Of a stretch of DNA of 64,000 nt, positions 13,418 to 26,554 are shown in pieces. The DNA is taken from the NCBI GenBank assembly GCA_026874595.1, contig CM049313.1, forward strand, positions 18,659,508 through 18,723,507, given 5' to 3'. Each line of letters starts with the position of its first letter. Positions within the stretch are counted from its first letter, which is position 1. Made by a program: the position numbers and the translations under genes. This DNA comes from Sipunculus nudus. Taxonomy: Eukaryota; Annelida; Sipuncula; Golfingiida; Sipunculidae. Below the pieces are notes generated by a model. It ran no database searches and was not told the DNA's origin. It worked only from the letters and a program-made list of their open reading frames with translations.

Positions 13418-14099
13418 TCGTTGGTATTCGATTTTTATTGAAATTTGTTTGAAACTCGCATGAACAAGACTGGACCTGTACGTGCCACTGTTTGATAAGA
13501 TATCGCGTTAGTCTCTGTTTCATGAGATATTTAGATATGTAAGAGTGTATGTAGTATTATTTGGTCTGTATTTATTTTATCGTTAACAGAAGTTTGCACG
13601 TAACAGGAAAATTTACCTGAGTGTGCCTGCTGAAATAAATCAATAGAGATTTGGACCGAGCCCGAATTTAACCAAAATCGGACTAAGTGACAACAGGAAC
13701 ATGTTTTCACATAAACACATTTATTTTTAAGGGAAAATTGAAGTGACAAATATAACCAGCGTTATCAACGGTATTTGTTCGCCGGTCTGTTTGTTATTTG
13801 CTTTTTGTTTGTTTACTTTTTTGTTTAGATATCTAAACAAGTTATTTGTGGATCAGTGAAAATTTTCGATAAATCCTGATACACAATAGAATTTCAGATG
13901 TGACCCAGTTTTTACAGAATCAGAGTTGTGTAAGAGCCAGCTATTCACCTATCATTTCCATACAATTTATGTGATGGTTGACTTGCCCTTGGTCCCTATT
14001 AAAGGTGTCTATTCACATACTTTTTGAAAAAGATTTTATGTGATTTCTGGCTACATCTGTATAATTTAGATGCTCTAAGAGTAATTTGATCGTGAAAAG

Positions 14100-14420
14100 T
14101 TCTTAGAAGGCCTTCGTGAAGGAAGTGTGAACTTGTTTATCAGCAACATGTTTGTATACACGGCAATGTTGACAAATTGGGAAAACATGTAACCTAAGGT
14201 GGTAGGTTGCAAAAATGCGGAGGTAGAAAGGTTACTTGTTTCAAAACGCCAATTGCAAAGTTCTGGCTTCTCTGACGTGCTGCCAGATGCCTTTGTTGAA
14301 TTTGTTTTGATTATTTTGATGGGCCCCGAATAATATAAGCACGTTGATATAAACAAAACAAGCAGGTTATGTGCAGTGTTATCCACGTTTTCCCGCCTAT
14401 TTTTATGAAAGCTCCAAGGT
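14100..14420 (+). mobile_element. Tandem SINE-like pair, first copy
   Basis: This block and 14520-14820 share a common layout: a cttgtttatc start, a ttaggtggttgca-like A-box candidate (here taaggtggtaggttgc), a gaaaggtcac/tagttcc B-box-like segment (here gaaaggttacttgtttc), then gccagatg, ttggattattttg, taaacaaaac and ttttatgaaag. The copies are strongly diverged. The tRNA-like head suggests an old tRNA-derived SINE, but the B box is degenerate. Confidence 0.5.
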
Positions 14421-14519
14421 ATTGTCTTTAGTTTATAAAGGTCAGATAGGTGATTGGGCTCCTTTAATGAAGTCTATGTAATTCCTATTAAGAAATGTTT
14501 TGCCTCTGTGACTGATGTA

Positions 14520-14820
14520 TGAGCTTGTTTATCTACAGGTTGTTAGTAAACAAAGCAATTTTTACCCAAAAAAAATCAAGCAACCTTAGGTGGTTGCATG
14601 GTTGCATATGTGTGGAAGTTGAAAGGTCACTAGTTCCAAAACACAATTGTTTCTCTAGTTCGTCTGATTTACCACCAGATGTCCTTGTTGTATGTGCTTG
14701 GATTATTTTGGCGCCCCCCACCTGTTATAAACACATGGGTATAAACAAAACGAACAGCCTGTGTGCGGTATGATCGGTATCTCCTTGTATATTTTCATAA
14801 AAGGTTCAAGGAAAATAGTT
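14520..14820 (+). mobile_element. Tandem SINE-like pair, second copy
   Basis: Its minus-strand translation (KIIQAHTTRTSGG) visibly parallels that of the first copy (KIIKTNSTKASGS), showing common ancestry rather than chance. The A-box candidate is taggtggttgc near 14588 and the B-box candidate ggtcactagttcc near 14625. Spacing is compatible with a tRNA-derived head. Confidence 0.5.
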
Positions 14821-15577
14821 TTTGTTAATATCGAAATAGGCCCCTTCAAGCCTGTTTGCATGTTTGTCCGTCTGTCAGTGTGTAAGTTATCTCTAATTAT
14901 TGCTTGTTGATTTCAGTGATTTTTGCATGCCGGTTACTGGTGAGACAGGGTAGGGTAGATAGACTTTTGAATTGATCCTCATTTTTTTTTTATTTCATCT
15001 ATCATAGATATAATTGTGTTTGCGGATGTCTGTGATCTCTGAGTACGGTTATCGAGTATAGGACGTATGTGATACACGGAGACCTGTATCTGTATGCCAT
15101 GGGATCTAACGCCACCTTGCGGAACATTATTCCAGTAAAGTACAGAGGGATGGCTCAAATTTCATCATAACATTGATAGAAGATAGTGTAACACGTTGTC
15201 CATTAGTTGTTAGCTATATATTAGCTCATATATATCAGAACAGGCTAAATTGTATATCTATTTGTCTCTCGTGTATTGTTTTTCATAATTACACAGTGAC
15301 TATAAAAACTTTATCTAGTATTAAGTGTAAATACTCGCGTGTTGCACCAAGGTTGGTCCACGTCACACGTGGCTGTTTTGACCAAGTCGGTGGCTACATA
15401 AGGTTTGCCTTTTCTCTATTGATCTGGTTTTCTGTATTCATGGGGGCTTGGGACAGGTTAGTTTATAGGCTTCTGGCCCCGCTCCAGATCGATTTGATTG
15501 CGCAATGCTGCGGCCCAAAGCTGCCAGTGACAGCAGGCTCGTTCAGGCGACCGTGACGTACAGGCGTTGCCAGGGCT

Positions 15578-15594
15578 CCCCCCCCCCCCCCCCC
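15578..15594. repeat. Poly-C tract
   Basis: Seventeen C residues in a row. The 127-codon frame at 15173-15556 just upstream has no recognisable domain, and no splice-bounded motif was seen from 14870 to 16010. Confidence 0.9.
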
Positions 15595-16013
15595 AACCCA
15601 CCAGAAAATTCACTTCAGTCGGGCCGATTCCCCGTCGCCTGACAGCTTTCATCCTTAAGATATATCGGATACATTTATTTACTCACATATTATTATCTGA
15701 CAGGGTGTGGATGTAATAATAACTTATCAGCTCTTTAATGTGCCCAACCAAGTGCTGTACTTTTAATTAATAATGAGGATTGCGCAGAATTAAGTGATTA
15801 GAAATTTTCAAAATATTTAATGTATTAAATAAATTTTATTTCCAAATCAATGTAAATAGTGGTGTTTTTCATTTCATACGTGTTTTTTTTTCACTGGGTC
15901 AAAATTGAATTTTTCCGCATAAAAAAAATTGACAAATGATAATGGACCGCCATTGAATCAACTGAAAATGGATAACAGCAAGTGCAAAAGTTACGTACAG
16001 ATTTGATTATTGA

Positions 16014-16060
<47 letters not shown>

Positions 16061-16160
16061 GTAATAATAATTATTATTATTTAATAATAATATAATAATT
16101 ATAATACTGGTTCCTGCTGTCATTATTATTAGTAGTAGTTAATAGAAGTAGAGTAGTAGT
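16014..16160. repeat. (AAT)n microsatellite with AT and AGT extension
   Basis: About 14 uninterrupted AAT units are followed by attattattt/aataataat inverted runs and a short gtagtagt run. Confidence 0.93.
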
Positions 16161-16479
16161 AGAATGTATATATATTATATTAATGGAATGAGGTTCATAA
16201 AACAAGACCTAAGTGATATGATATTGCATATTAATGACCTAATGCTGTCAGTTCACTCCAACATGTGATCACTTCTGACTATGGACACTGCAGGTTTTGT
16301 GTCGAACTTCGTTAAAACTCTTGAAAATCATGTTCCGAGTCATTTAAATGAACAAATCTTCCGGGCAAGCGTTTCAGTAAAAAAAAATACCCCTTCACCT
16401 CTCGTGGTATTAACTTTAAATGTTAAGCTTTCTCAAAAAACGGATATAGGATCTTGCAAGGAAAGGTCACGAAGGTAGG

Positions 16480-16678
16480 CAAATGTGCCGGAAGTGCAAC
16501 TGGAAGTGTGCCGGAAGTGCAAGTGTAACTCTCGAATGTAGGAGTACAGAAAGGAAGACAGGTTGAGATGCAAAATCCGGCGCTGCTTTTCGGTATTATT
16601 ATAAGCATATCTTATTCATTCCCGAGATTTTTTGGTCGCAAGAAAGGCCCCCCCTCCCCACCTCTTTATCCGCCCCCG
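16480..16678 (-). mobile_element. MITE-like copy related to 41857-42070
   Basis: Shares with the 41857 element the phrases gtgtgccggaa, a gaatgtaggag/gcatgtagaat region, gagatgcaaaatccggcgctgct versus gagacgcagagtccggcgatgct, cggtattat/cggtgttaa, and an end in tatccgcccccg versus aatccgtccctg. The left terminal repeat was not found. A 22-bp direct repeat (gtgccggaagtgcaa) lies at the left part. Strand is arbitrary. Confidence 0.6.
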
Positions 16679-18685
16679 CTCTCGTTGGATCATAAATCAC
16701 GTAGTATCGCCAGACCTTTGGAAATCAACAGGTCTAATGTATAATGTATAAATAACAAGTGTCTTGGGTTACACTGATATAGCCATTATCGCCTGTCATC
16801 GTTCTGTACCTTGGGAAAGGTTAAACATTTTTTTTTACTGTTTTTCCCTCTTCCAGCAGCTCCTGCCGTAAAACACCTGTCAAACCTGCCAGCCTCCTAT
16901 TACGTCATCAAATGGATCCGTTTTTAAAACCCAATGTTGGAAAATTTCTTCACCTTTTTATTGATACAAGAATACTCAAATTTATTATTTGGTAAAATGT
17001 ATTCAAATTTAATTTTTTATATCAGTTCATTTCAGGGTAGCCAGGCTGGCTTGGGAAACCTCATCTGTGGATTGATTTATATTGCCAAGTAATGTTGTGC
17101 CATTAATTATTCATGGAACACTTGCATAAATTACGTTAACGATGCCGATCTTTTTGGGCGAGTCATGCCCATGGAAATACCCGGAGACCTTCGAGGACAG
17201 ACAATATCTTATCCACGCGATAGGGTTAACTAATGTTCGAACGGTTTTGTATTGTTGTCCATGGAAATATTGTCCTGTAATTTATCAGAACTTCCAAATA
17301 TGGACACATTCAATTTCATATGTTCAACACTTCAGCTACAGAATCCAAAATTGTAGCTACTGACTGCGTGGTCGTAAAACATAGTCCCTATTTTATGGAA
17401 TATTATTTCCGTTCGTCCGTACATCTGTCGGCCCGCATGTTAAGAGGATACAAACTGTGATCATAAGACCTAGAAATGTATATATGATACATTTCTCCAG
17501 TATGAATTGTGTTCATAAGACCAAGAAATGTATAACCTCTAAAAATGCAGGTTATGATGAAGTCGCATTACAAAATGAAATAAAATTATTTAAATATATT
17601 CTCAAACTATAGGACATAGCTTTATTCTTAGCGTATTAAAAATCTGTAAACTTTTCAAAACTCTCAAAGTGACTGACCCTATTATTATTATTATCATTAT
17701 TATTTATGTTGAACGTTAACAGGGTAATTTCCTATTAAAGACACCCCAGCCTTGTATAAATATATACGGGTACACCTCCAACTTGGCTGCAAAATACCCT
17801 GCGGCCATAGCCCATATTTTGCACTCATTGAGCCCCTCCTAATCTTATTTCCTGGTCAATACGCGGACAGAAGGCTCTCTGTACACTGGGGATTACTAAG
17901 CTGTCATGTATCCGGCCGTCCCGGTTGTCCTAGTACAAGAGGATTATTACACAGGAGATGAGGCTGAAATCACCACCCCGGGATGCAACTAGCTCAGATG
18001 TACCTCAGGTGGTTGATTTTAATTAGCGGCTTCATTAGATGTCCATCAATGTATATCTAATTATGAAAGCCATATGCTAAGGACAAATTGTCTAAATAAT
18101 AGAGCGCTGTGTTTGGGGATTAACGAGGGTGGGGCACGGGGTGGTGAGATAGACCATGCCTCTACACTGTCTGCTAGTGTATTTCCGGAACACCTGTTTT
18201 TCTTCTGTTTGCATATAAATGTTAAAAGTTTGCCTTCTTTTTACCTGTATAGTTTCAACCTTTGCCTACTGTCAAAAGGGCTTTCATATATTGATTCAGT
18301 TAAAATCCCTGTGTCAATATGGCAAGGGCAAACCTTCTCTTATCAATTACTTAACTATGTACACATGTAAATCTGACGTATAAACGATAAATTCAAACAA
18401 AAACACAGCATAGTAATATTCTTAGTGTATATTACCACCATACGCACATGATCACCGATATCACGGCGTCCAGCTCGCACGACGTAATAATGCTGATTGC
18501 CGTAAATTATCCTTGGTGGACCTGAGGACGCTGAAAAACTTGTACCCGTATATAAGACAGCCGCCCTTCTTTGCCAAATATTTTTAGGATAAAATTTATT
18601 GTCCTGTACACGAGCAAGTACAGTGAGTATATAGGACACAGTATAATTTCTAAACTTTGCATCCTTTTTCATGTAAATATCAAAC
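16679..18685. other. No gene seen
   Basis: A 98-codon frame (18074-18370, +) and a 119-codon frame (18355-18714, -) overlap here in opposite directions. Neither shows a family signature. The minus frame runs into the degenerate repeat at 18690. Confidence 0.45.
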
Positions 18686-18689
18686 CTTG

Positions 18690-18905
18690 GATCCTCTTTG
18701 CTTGTACATTTCATAATTTTTTTTTCCTGGTTGCTTGTACGTTTCCGGGTTGCCTCCTGTTTGCTTGTACATTTCCAAACTTTGCCTCCCGTTAGTTTCA
18801 GTCACTCCAAGACCTTTCTTTTTTCCTAGTACATTTCCAAGCCCTTTCCGCTTCTTTGCCGGTATATCTTCCAGACCTCGTCTCGTGATTCCTAGACCCT
18901 TTATA
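18690..18905. repeat. Degenerate tandem repeat of about 30-35 bp
   Basis: Variants of tttgcttgtacatttcc occur about six times (for example 18700, 18730, 18762, 18828), separated by short pyrimidine-rich stretches. The minus-strand translation shows it as ETYKQ/EMYKQ periodicity. Confidence 0.75.
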
Positions 18906-19154
18906 TATTGTAACTTCCTGGATTTCACTTTGAACACAGAGGAACTGTTAATAATCTCAGAATGCCATGTGTTTTATCAAATAGTGAAAGCTAAGTCCCT
19001 GGAGATATTGTGAATAAATCATCCTGTCGCCGGAAACCTTGGGCCTGTATTGATGTTGTAACCCGCTATCCTTAACCTTTTTTAAATTATAAACATCTGA
19101 CATATTTTAATCGATAGTCTAAACAGTTCCATATGGGTATACTGCGGTTGGTTG

Positions 19155-19440
19155 CATATTCGCGGGGTAATTTTATTTCGCGAGTTTCAGTTTGTAGGTG
19201 CTCACGGGGGTTCATTTTTCGCGATCTCACTATATAGTTCACAGAGATCTCCATTATATTGTATGATATCAGTCTGTCAGTTTTCGACATTTAACAATAT
19301 AGGCATGAAAAATTAACGTACATAGTATGCTTATGAGACTAGGGTATAAATGAATGTAATCTATACAGACTGGGAATCCTATTCACGAAGGTTTTAATTT
19401 CGCGATAAGTTCCATATCGCGACTATCGCGAAATTTAAAC
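19155..19440. mobile_element. TTTCGCGA-bearing palindromic element remnant
   Basis: A perfect 12-bp inverted repeat, aatttcgcgata (19396-19407) with tatcgcgaaatt (19424-19435), flanks a spacer that itself holds atatcgcgac. Similar tttcgcgag and tttttcgcgatc motifs occur at 19176-19232. CpG-rich CGCGAAA words are rare elsewhere in this window, so the cluster stands out as one element or several nested copies. Confidence 0.55.
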
Positions 19441-19499
19441 CCTCGCGAGCAAAATGCCAACCACGGTATATAAGCACAGGAAAATTCCGTTGACGTTAT

Positions 19500-19660
19500 T
19501 CTCAGAAGCGAATCCAGACCCCACCCCCTTTTACAGCCGCCGAAACCTTTTTATTAAGGTTTCAGGACCTTTTCGAGACCTAGGGAGATTTTTATATAAG
19601 CTTTGTCATAAGTCCTCCAGGCTTTGCCCCCCTTTTCCTAAATCCTCGATCCGCCCCTGG
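19500..19660. mobile_element. Possible terminal fragment of a CAGGGGCGGAT-type MITE
   Basis: The right edge ctaaatcctcgatccgcccctgg is the reverse complement of an end starting ccaggggcggat, the same terminal word as the 41857 element. The left end was not found and the interior is not clearly alike. Confidence 0.4.
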
Positions 19661-20704
19661 TTATATGTTTCAACAGCTCTAACGGCATAAATTAGTTGAG
19701 GCTATTGGTTTATGATAACTATTCTGTGTGCGTTACAGACATATTTCTTCTCGGGCTTCCTCTCAGCAAATAAATCCCCAAAGACTTTTCAAAAATCAAC
19801 ACAGAACACGTAATGGCCATTAGATATTCAGGTCACGTGATTGTTCCTGCTGGCCTGTCTAAGCTATTCCATTGCTGCCCTACTGTATATACAGCTTCCG
19901 GTATCTGACCGCACGGATTCTCTTCTCATAAGTAATATAATCCCGACAGGTAGTATGTTTTTTTGCCATATCATATTATTTACTTTTTTCAACGTACATA
20001 TCTCTCTCTAGCACCATAGTCCGTTTCATCCCCTCATGTCCACCTGTTTTTTGCTATGAAAATTTTTATTAGGTACATTTCAAGGGAAACAATTATAGTG
20101 TAGAGGAGAGGATTACAGAACCTAATTTTCAACAAGGTAACAAAATTCCTACCTTATGCTTTATTAGAGTAACAGAATTTTCTAAAATATGAGAAATAAG
20201 TCTACATTTTACAACATATCAGACCCACTTATGGCGGTCAAGGTCATTGGTCTCATGCAAAAACAGCCTCAACTGACAGCTGCTGATTGGATGATTTCAT
20301 GTAAACACTCTAAAAAATATAACCAGCTAAAAAAAAAGATGGCTACTTATGGAGAGACACACCATATCTGCCAGATCATGATAAAGAGACTTAAATGTAG
20401 TGAAACTTAAACGGGGAATTTATTGTAAAATTCTTAACTGCTATATTAGGTTGTCCCTTCCATATGTTGTTTTCCTGGAAAATATTGAAAAATATAACCT
20501 TTTAAGTAAATCATCTACAAAAAAACAGGTGGACAGCAGGTGGTGAAATTGACTATAGTAAAAGGCAACATAAAATGTTTATAGAAATTTACATTGCCTT
20601 CCGTTACTGAAGTAATGAAAGCAGAATTATTCTTAGCTGCAAACCAGTAGCCAAATGATAAAAAAATCAACTGCTTTATTCAGGGACTTACGCTCACACA
20701 TACA

Positions 20705-20707
<3 letters not shown>

Positions 20708-20745
<38 letters not shown>
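20708..20745. repeat. (AT)n microsatellite
   Basis: About 19 AT units. No gene was seen between 19661 and 22050. The 73-codon frame at 20189-20410 shows no known domain. Confidence 0.95.
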
Positions 20746-20748
<3 letters not shown>

Positions 20749-22052
20749 TGAATAAAATGTACCGATGTAAATTATAATATATTAACTTGAATCACACCTG
20801 TAAATAAGGCAATCAATAAAACTAAACAATAAAAACAATTTTTCCTGCAGCTCCCTCACATGTACCGATCCTACCGATATTTCCGCCCGGCAAAAATCTG
20901 CCGCTAAATCGGTTGATGGGAGGTCGCCTTTGCTCCAATCTGTAAGCCCTATATCCCACCAACGACATCTGGAAAAGCTGCGTACATTTAGGCAAAAGAA
21001 GGCATGTTTATAGCTTAGTTCATTTTAATTATTGAAGTACCTCTGCCAAGATATGTGTTTTTATACCTAGGATAAACTGCTAATTAGATCCGTGGGAGTG
21101 CTTTTTTTTCGCATAATCCGAGGCACCAGGAAGAGTTGTTTTCCGTCAACCTGCTAAAACTGAAATCAACAATAAGACCTGCGTGCGTCCCTCTGTCAGC
21201 AACGTAGCTTCCGGCCCTATCTCACCTTCTTTCCGGTATGAAATTTTCATCCCCGTTTATAGTAATTACATCAAGTGAAACAGAGCAGTCTTAGCTGGGC
21301 TACCTGTGGTGACTAGTCAATAACCACAACGTGCTGGTTTATTTCAATAATACTCGGGCATTGCCTTCTACATCATTTCACATAGCTACCTTTTTTCTAC
21401 GGCCATTCGACTCAAGATCAGCTGAGAGCTATGATTAAATGTTAAAAAAAGCGAACGCCTATTAACCGGATGTATTTATCATGCTTCATATTTATCATCC
21501 TTCAATGTATTGAATGTTATATACACGCTACTATTAAATTCAGTGCCCTCCCACTTCTCTGTATTAATAAAAAAAAAAGCAACAAATATACAAACTAATC
21601 AATATTTTGTTTTAAGATAATCCTTTCTGTTTAAGGTGAAATGCTCATCAGCGGAAATGCTATTGTCAAAGTTGTCATAGAATCAATTCTTCTACCAAGA
21701 CTTAGAATTACGGCACAAAACATTTGTTGGCACAAGTTCATCCGTTTTTAAAGACAGTCTTGTACAGCTTTGAATTGTTTATTGTTATGTGCTTTTCTGT
21801 GGCACAAATGGCAGTATGCCGATCTTTTATATAGATTTCTTTCACGGAGCAGTATTCTCATTTGTAACAATAGAGCTTCGTTGTCCATGCGTTGCTAAAA
21901 TACCCCCCCAGCCTATACAGTTGAGTATAGATCGAAACTTTGAATAAAACCAGCCTAAACGTTTATGCCTTTATCTGTTTGTATTTTAATATATTTATTT
22001 GAAGGACTTCCAGAAAACAAAACGTCGTTGTCCCATTGTAAGCTCGAAAACT

Positions 22053-22385
22053 TCATTCTAAGGAATGCAAGCCTCCGCCATGGGGGGGGGTCCCTAAAGT
22101 GGGATGCTCCAATTGCCGTCTTTGTATTCACCTCAACGGACCGTACTTCCAGACTAATTCGTGAATAAGTGACTATACATTTGTGAATATTCTGTAATGA
22201 CGTTTCTGAATAAGGATCATGTGCCGGATCCGCACCAAATTAAAATCGATTCTTCACTGGCCCATTCCCGAAATGCCCTAAAAATTTCTTGACATTCCGC
22301 TCATGACTGCGTGAGTTATGTTGTGAACAAACACTCAAACACACACATGAACAAGGATGGTCGCATATCCTCCTGGCGGACGCAA
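22053..22385 (+). mobile_element. Dispersed repeat with RTE-like 3' tail, copy C
   Basis: Starts cattctaaggaatgcaagcc and ends tcctcctggcggacgcaa. It is the most complete-looking copy. The left-end word tccgcca and the right-end word tggcgga are reverse complements, so short inverted ends are possible. It has a poly-G run after gccatgg (22081 on) and a CA-rich stretch near the 3' end. Confidence 0.72.
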
Positions 22386-22389
22386 CTTA

Positions 22390-24216
22390 CAACAAAGAAT
22401 ATGTAAAAGTTCGACAATAATATTAAATTAATGTATATACCCAACAGGGATCGTTATACTTTGAAAGTATCACCTTTTCAAAGGAAAGGCATTAATACAG
22501 GTTTGCCTTTCCGCAAAAAAAAATATGCATTTCCGCTTAATATGCATCCTACCATCATATCAAACTTATCAAATTCATACTTCGCTCAGTGTAAACCTGA
22601 TTCTGCCATCTTACATGTCATCCTATATGCAGACTTGCATGCTAAAAGAACTGAATGTTTTCAATAATAACATTGTTATATCAGAAATATGTCAGTGCAG
22701 TGAAAAAAAAACCCAGGAAAATATAGGAGATCAGGGGCTAAATGCCGGAGAGTTTAAGAAATTTTGGACCTTCTATACAGGAAAATATAGGAAATATAAG
22801 GAGTCGGTTAAGACCACCTGTAAAATATTTCATTTTTTGTGTCATGTTTGTTAGTACTTATCAGCTGCTTATGTGAAAAACATCTAGGTATTCATCTTTC
22901 CAACGGATTGATACAAAATAAAAAATGTCTTTCCGTGCACGAGTTTGCCTGTCTGAGACAGGCGGGAAGGCGTTATTACGACCCCGCCCAACAAGCGCCC
23001 CCGGGCACTATACGTTTGAGTATATAACGTTTCCGGTCCCTAAAGACAACCACCACCACCCCTTAAAGCCTGGATTTGCCCAATTTTGAATGAATGACTA
23101 ACCCTGTGCTGACATGCAAGATCGGTAAACCAACGATGTCCAGTTCGAATAACATATTCGTGTTCTTTATTTGAACAGGAATATATAATTTATGTGATTA
23201 ATCATGCAAAGGAACGGGCACTTAGGATTGCTGCGATGAGCAGCTCGTCAGACAGCACAGAATCAAGAGATGGGCGCTTATTAGATAAATACGGTATATA
23301 TATATATATCGTAAACGTTAGTTGTCCTGTACAACAGAGATAGATATAAATATACTGATAGGTAAACGTATGATACAAAAAATAAATATGTTAAATCCCA
23401 CACACACACAAATAACCAAAAGGTCTTATTCGCAAACACACATACTATCTTAAACCACCTGGTTTAATTATTATCTGTATATTCTCAGGTGATTTAGCAC
23501 ATATTACATCAGCTCTAAACGAGTTCATATATGTCGTCCAATTTACATTTATAATTTAACGGTTTATTCTTTCAATATGGCCTGTGTTTCATGTAGCAGA
23601 CTATTCTAAATTCATATACCCTTGAAAATGAATGTCTCGGCCCCTATGACTTAGCGACGTGGCGTGTAACAGCTTTCACGATCCCCGGCCAGACAGGGCA
23701 GATTCCAGCCCGGTTTATATTGTCGTTGTCATGTCGGAACAGGGCGGGCTATCAGCAGCAAACATCAGGCCTTCATCTCACCGGGGTTGGTGTCCGTCTT
23801 ACAGTCGGATTAGACTACAGACCTATTCAGATGTAGCCCTCCATAAGTAATCCCCAGACCCCTTAACACTGGAGGCCTCAGACTCGTGAGGAGTATATGG
23901 ACACGACCAGTTTAATCTAGGAAAGAGGTCCCAAATATTTGTCTGGCCCGGTGAATTGGTTAGAAACTTACAGTTGACGCTTATCATACCGACGGGGACT
24001 TCTCTATGCCATTTGTAACGTATTTGGTGTTGTTGCTGTAACAAAGATTCTATATGTGTCAATACGTTGGAACTGCTTATCAGAAATCAAGACTCAGTGC
24101 TTGACAGGGACCAAGAAAGTGGTCATTTTAACAATGGTGGTCTCGTTTTCCGGGTCGTCGTCAGGAGGGATCTTTGAATTACATTATATTTTACATTTTG
24201 TCTTTGCCCTGTTAGT

Positions 24217-24220
<4 letters not shown>
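22390..24220. other. No gene seen
   Basis: Frames of 60-110 codons only. A short (TA)n run lies near 23295 and a CA-rich stretch at 23400-23413. Two overlapping plus frames at 22431-22854 are AT-driven and unrecognised. Confidence 0.45.

Positions 24221-24287
<67 letters not shown>
24221..24287. repeat. (AT)n microsatellite
   Basis: About 33 AT units, followed at 24305 by a (TG)n run and at 24341 by a (CA)n run that could pair with it. The 127-codon frame at 24056-24439 spans this microsatellite (IYIYIY run) and is an artefact. Confidence 0.96.
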
Positions 24288-24288
<1 letters not shown>

Positions 24289-24452
24289 TTTATTTCATCA
24301 TATATGTGTGTGTGTATGTATGCATGTACTAATACTCGTACACACACACACGACTGTCTTCGGGTTCAACAAAAAAAGACTTAATGTACCGTATTGGTGG
24401 TCGTGTTATAGAGGGAATACAAACCAAAAGGCGACATAAAACCCCGTATTTA

Positions 24453-24515
24453 TAGGTTGAGGGCCATGTTACCAGGTCGGTCGTCATGTGTTGTCATGTT
24501 ACCAGGGTGATAGTC
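24453..24515. repeat. Short tandem duplication, two copies
   Basis: ccatgttaccaggtcggtcgt is followed by a near copy tcatgttaccagggtgatagt about 35 bp on. Confidence 0.6.
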
Positions 24516-24519
24516 AAAG

Positions 24520-26540
24520 CGTTATTGTTGATGTCATTGAGCGGGGTGGCACCATATTTAATATTTTATGTTTAATGTTATTTATTCAATTGTATGAAGG
24601 AGTTGAATATATATCGAATAATAATATATACACATAACATGTGAAATATATACGACTCAGCTATAGGTATAAGGTAGATTGCACCTACGCGTGAACCTGA
24701 AAAAATTACCCGGATGTTTAATCAAGAATAATACTGTGTCGGTACGCGTTTATTTAACCTGTCTTTGTCCTGGTTTTGTGTTTATCTTTCTGTCCTGTTT
24801 AACAGACAAAAAAGGGGTTATTCCGGCTGATCAGATTAAAGTCAGAGTTGTTCATCTCGTAAAAATATTCATATGACGTCAGCCGAAAGTTGTACTCAAT
24901 TTGATGACGTATTACCCGGCATATTAGTATTGTTTCAGCCAATGATGTTATACGCCATTTTGCAGTAAATAAACGAGCCTTTTGATAGAGCTATTTGTTC
25001 CACGATTATAAAAGTACATAAAATAAAGAGTAATATACTGGACATCGGCCGGATTAACGGTCCATAAATATAAAACTACTCCAGTTTAATCCGTTTCAGT
25101 TGATGTTTGATTGCCGACCCTATACTTTGTTCTTCAAGTTTCTTGTGAATAATCAGAGAACACGAACCAAATAAAAGCTATTTGATGATGGTATTTATTC
25201 AGGCCATTGGTACTTTATTGTATTATCAACGTCCCAATTTAAGTTTATTGTTCATATATGGGTCATGGCGACTCGGGGAAGATTACCAATTCTACGCTTT
25301 AATGGCGACTTTACAATTGATCCAAAGCAACGTATGGCTAATCTAATCTTTGATTCCAAGGAAAAGTAATATCAAATTGAACATCTGTTCCCGTTTCCGC
25401 AGACATTATCACAGATAGTGGTATAAGTTTTTGACATACTTTATACTTAAAGCCATCTTTTATCAAACGGGAGACAATTTTCCAATTTAAGAACTTTCAA
25501 TAAGACCTTGTTTACACGGTTCCTGTTTGGTATTGTTTTGTCCCGTATTACTGGTCCCGTAGTCTTTTGCAGCTGGCAAACACAAATAACTAGCTTTCAT
25601 TTTCTTCTATACGCTGCCATACTTGAACAGATGGCAAATTAATTCAGAATAGAGCAACAAATAGTTTCCGTATAAACATAAATCCGTAATGATTATGTAA
25701 CAGCATACAAACCTACAGATAAAATATCTATTAAAACTGCTTGTATGTAAAAACTAAAACGAACTGTCGTTACTCAGGCCAAGGGCCATTGGCAATGATA
25801 CATAGCAATATCAGGATTCAGCTGTACAGCTAAATTTTAATATTATAATCCTTGTAGTGTCTAGGCTTCGGTATCCAATCAAGGACAAGGCGAGGAACAG
25901 CCTGGAACGTGTTAAATTGTATACCCGGCAAAGTGCATCCGTTTTTTGATAGACCTCCTAACACGGCGCTATTACGATTTCTTTTATTCACAAGATGTGC
26001 TAAGATTTCCTAAAGGGAGCCTGTTCCGATATCTAATGTCTTTCAACTAAAGGTAATCCCCTGAACCTTTCATAAAAATAACCCGATCCCACGGTACACA
26101 TGCTATTTGTTTTGTTTATATCCACATGTTTTTTAACTTATGGGGGCCCGAGAAAGAAAAATCCAAACCTTTTCCACAAGGACATCTGGCGGCCAATCCT
26201 ATGAAGTTTTGCAAATGGCATTTTGCAACTATTGACCTGTTAACTTTCGCCCATATACAATTAGCCATATAGTTTTTCTGTTTATCAAAATGGGCACATG
26301 TGCCGTGTTTATTAATATCAAACTCATACATCTGTCACAGAGGAATCATAAGAACGTTTGTTACCAGAAACCGCCTACAGTTCAGTAATACAGTCACCAA
26401 CAGTCCACATATTAATTTAGTGTTGACGTGATATAGGACAAAGTTTGGGTAAGTAAATATGAATCAGTCTGTAATATTCAAATATTAAACAGGCATGTTA
26501 TAACAGGCCATTACAGCTTGCAGCATAGCATTACAGACTA
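24520..26540. other. No gene seen
   Basis: AT-rich DNA with frames up to 71 codons (26116-26331, -). No family or repeat was recognised. Confidence 0.45.
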
Positions 26541-26554
26541 CAGCATACTAAAAC

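Noticed and set aside
15173-15556. 127-codon open frame
   Set aside because: No recognisable domain, no splice partners, and a composition like the surrounding DNA.
17752-17961. 69-codon frame in slightly GC-richer DNA
   Set aside because: No domain or splice support, and the translation resembles nothing I can name.
24056-24439. 127-codon open frame with an IYIYIY run
   Set aside because: It runs through an (AT)n microsatellite.
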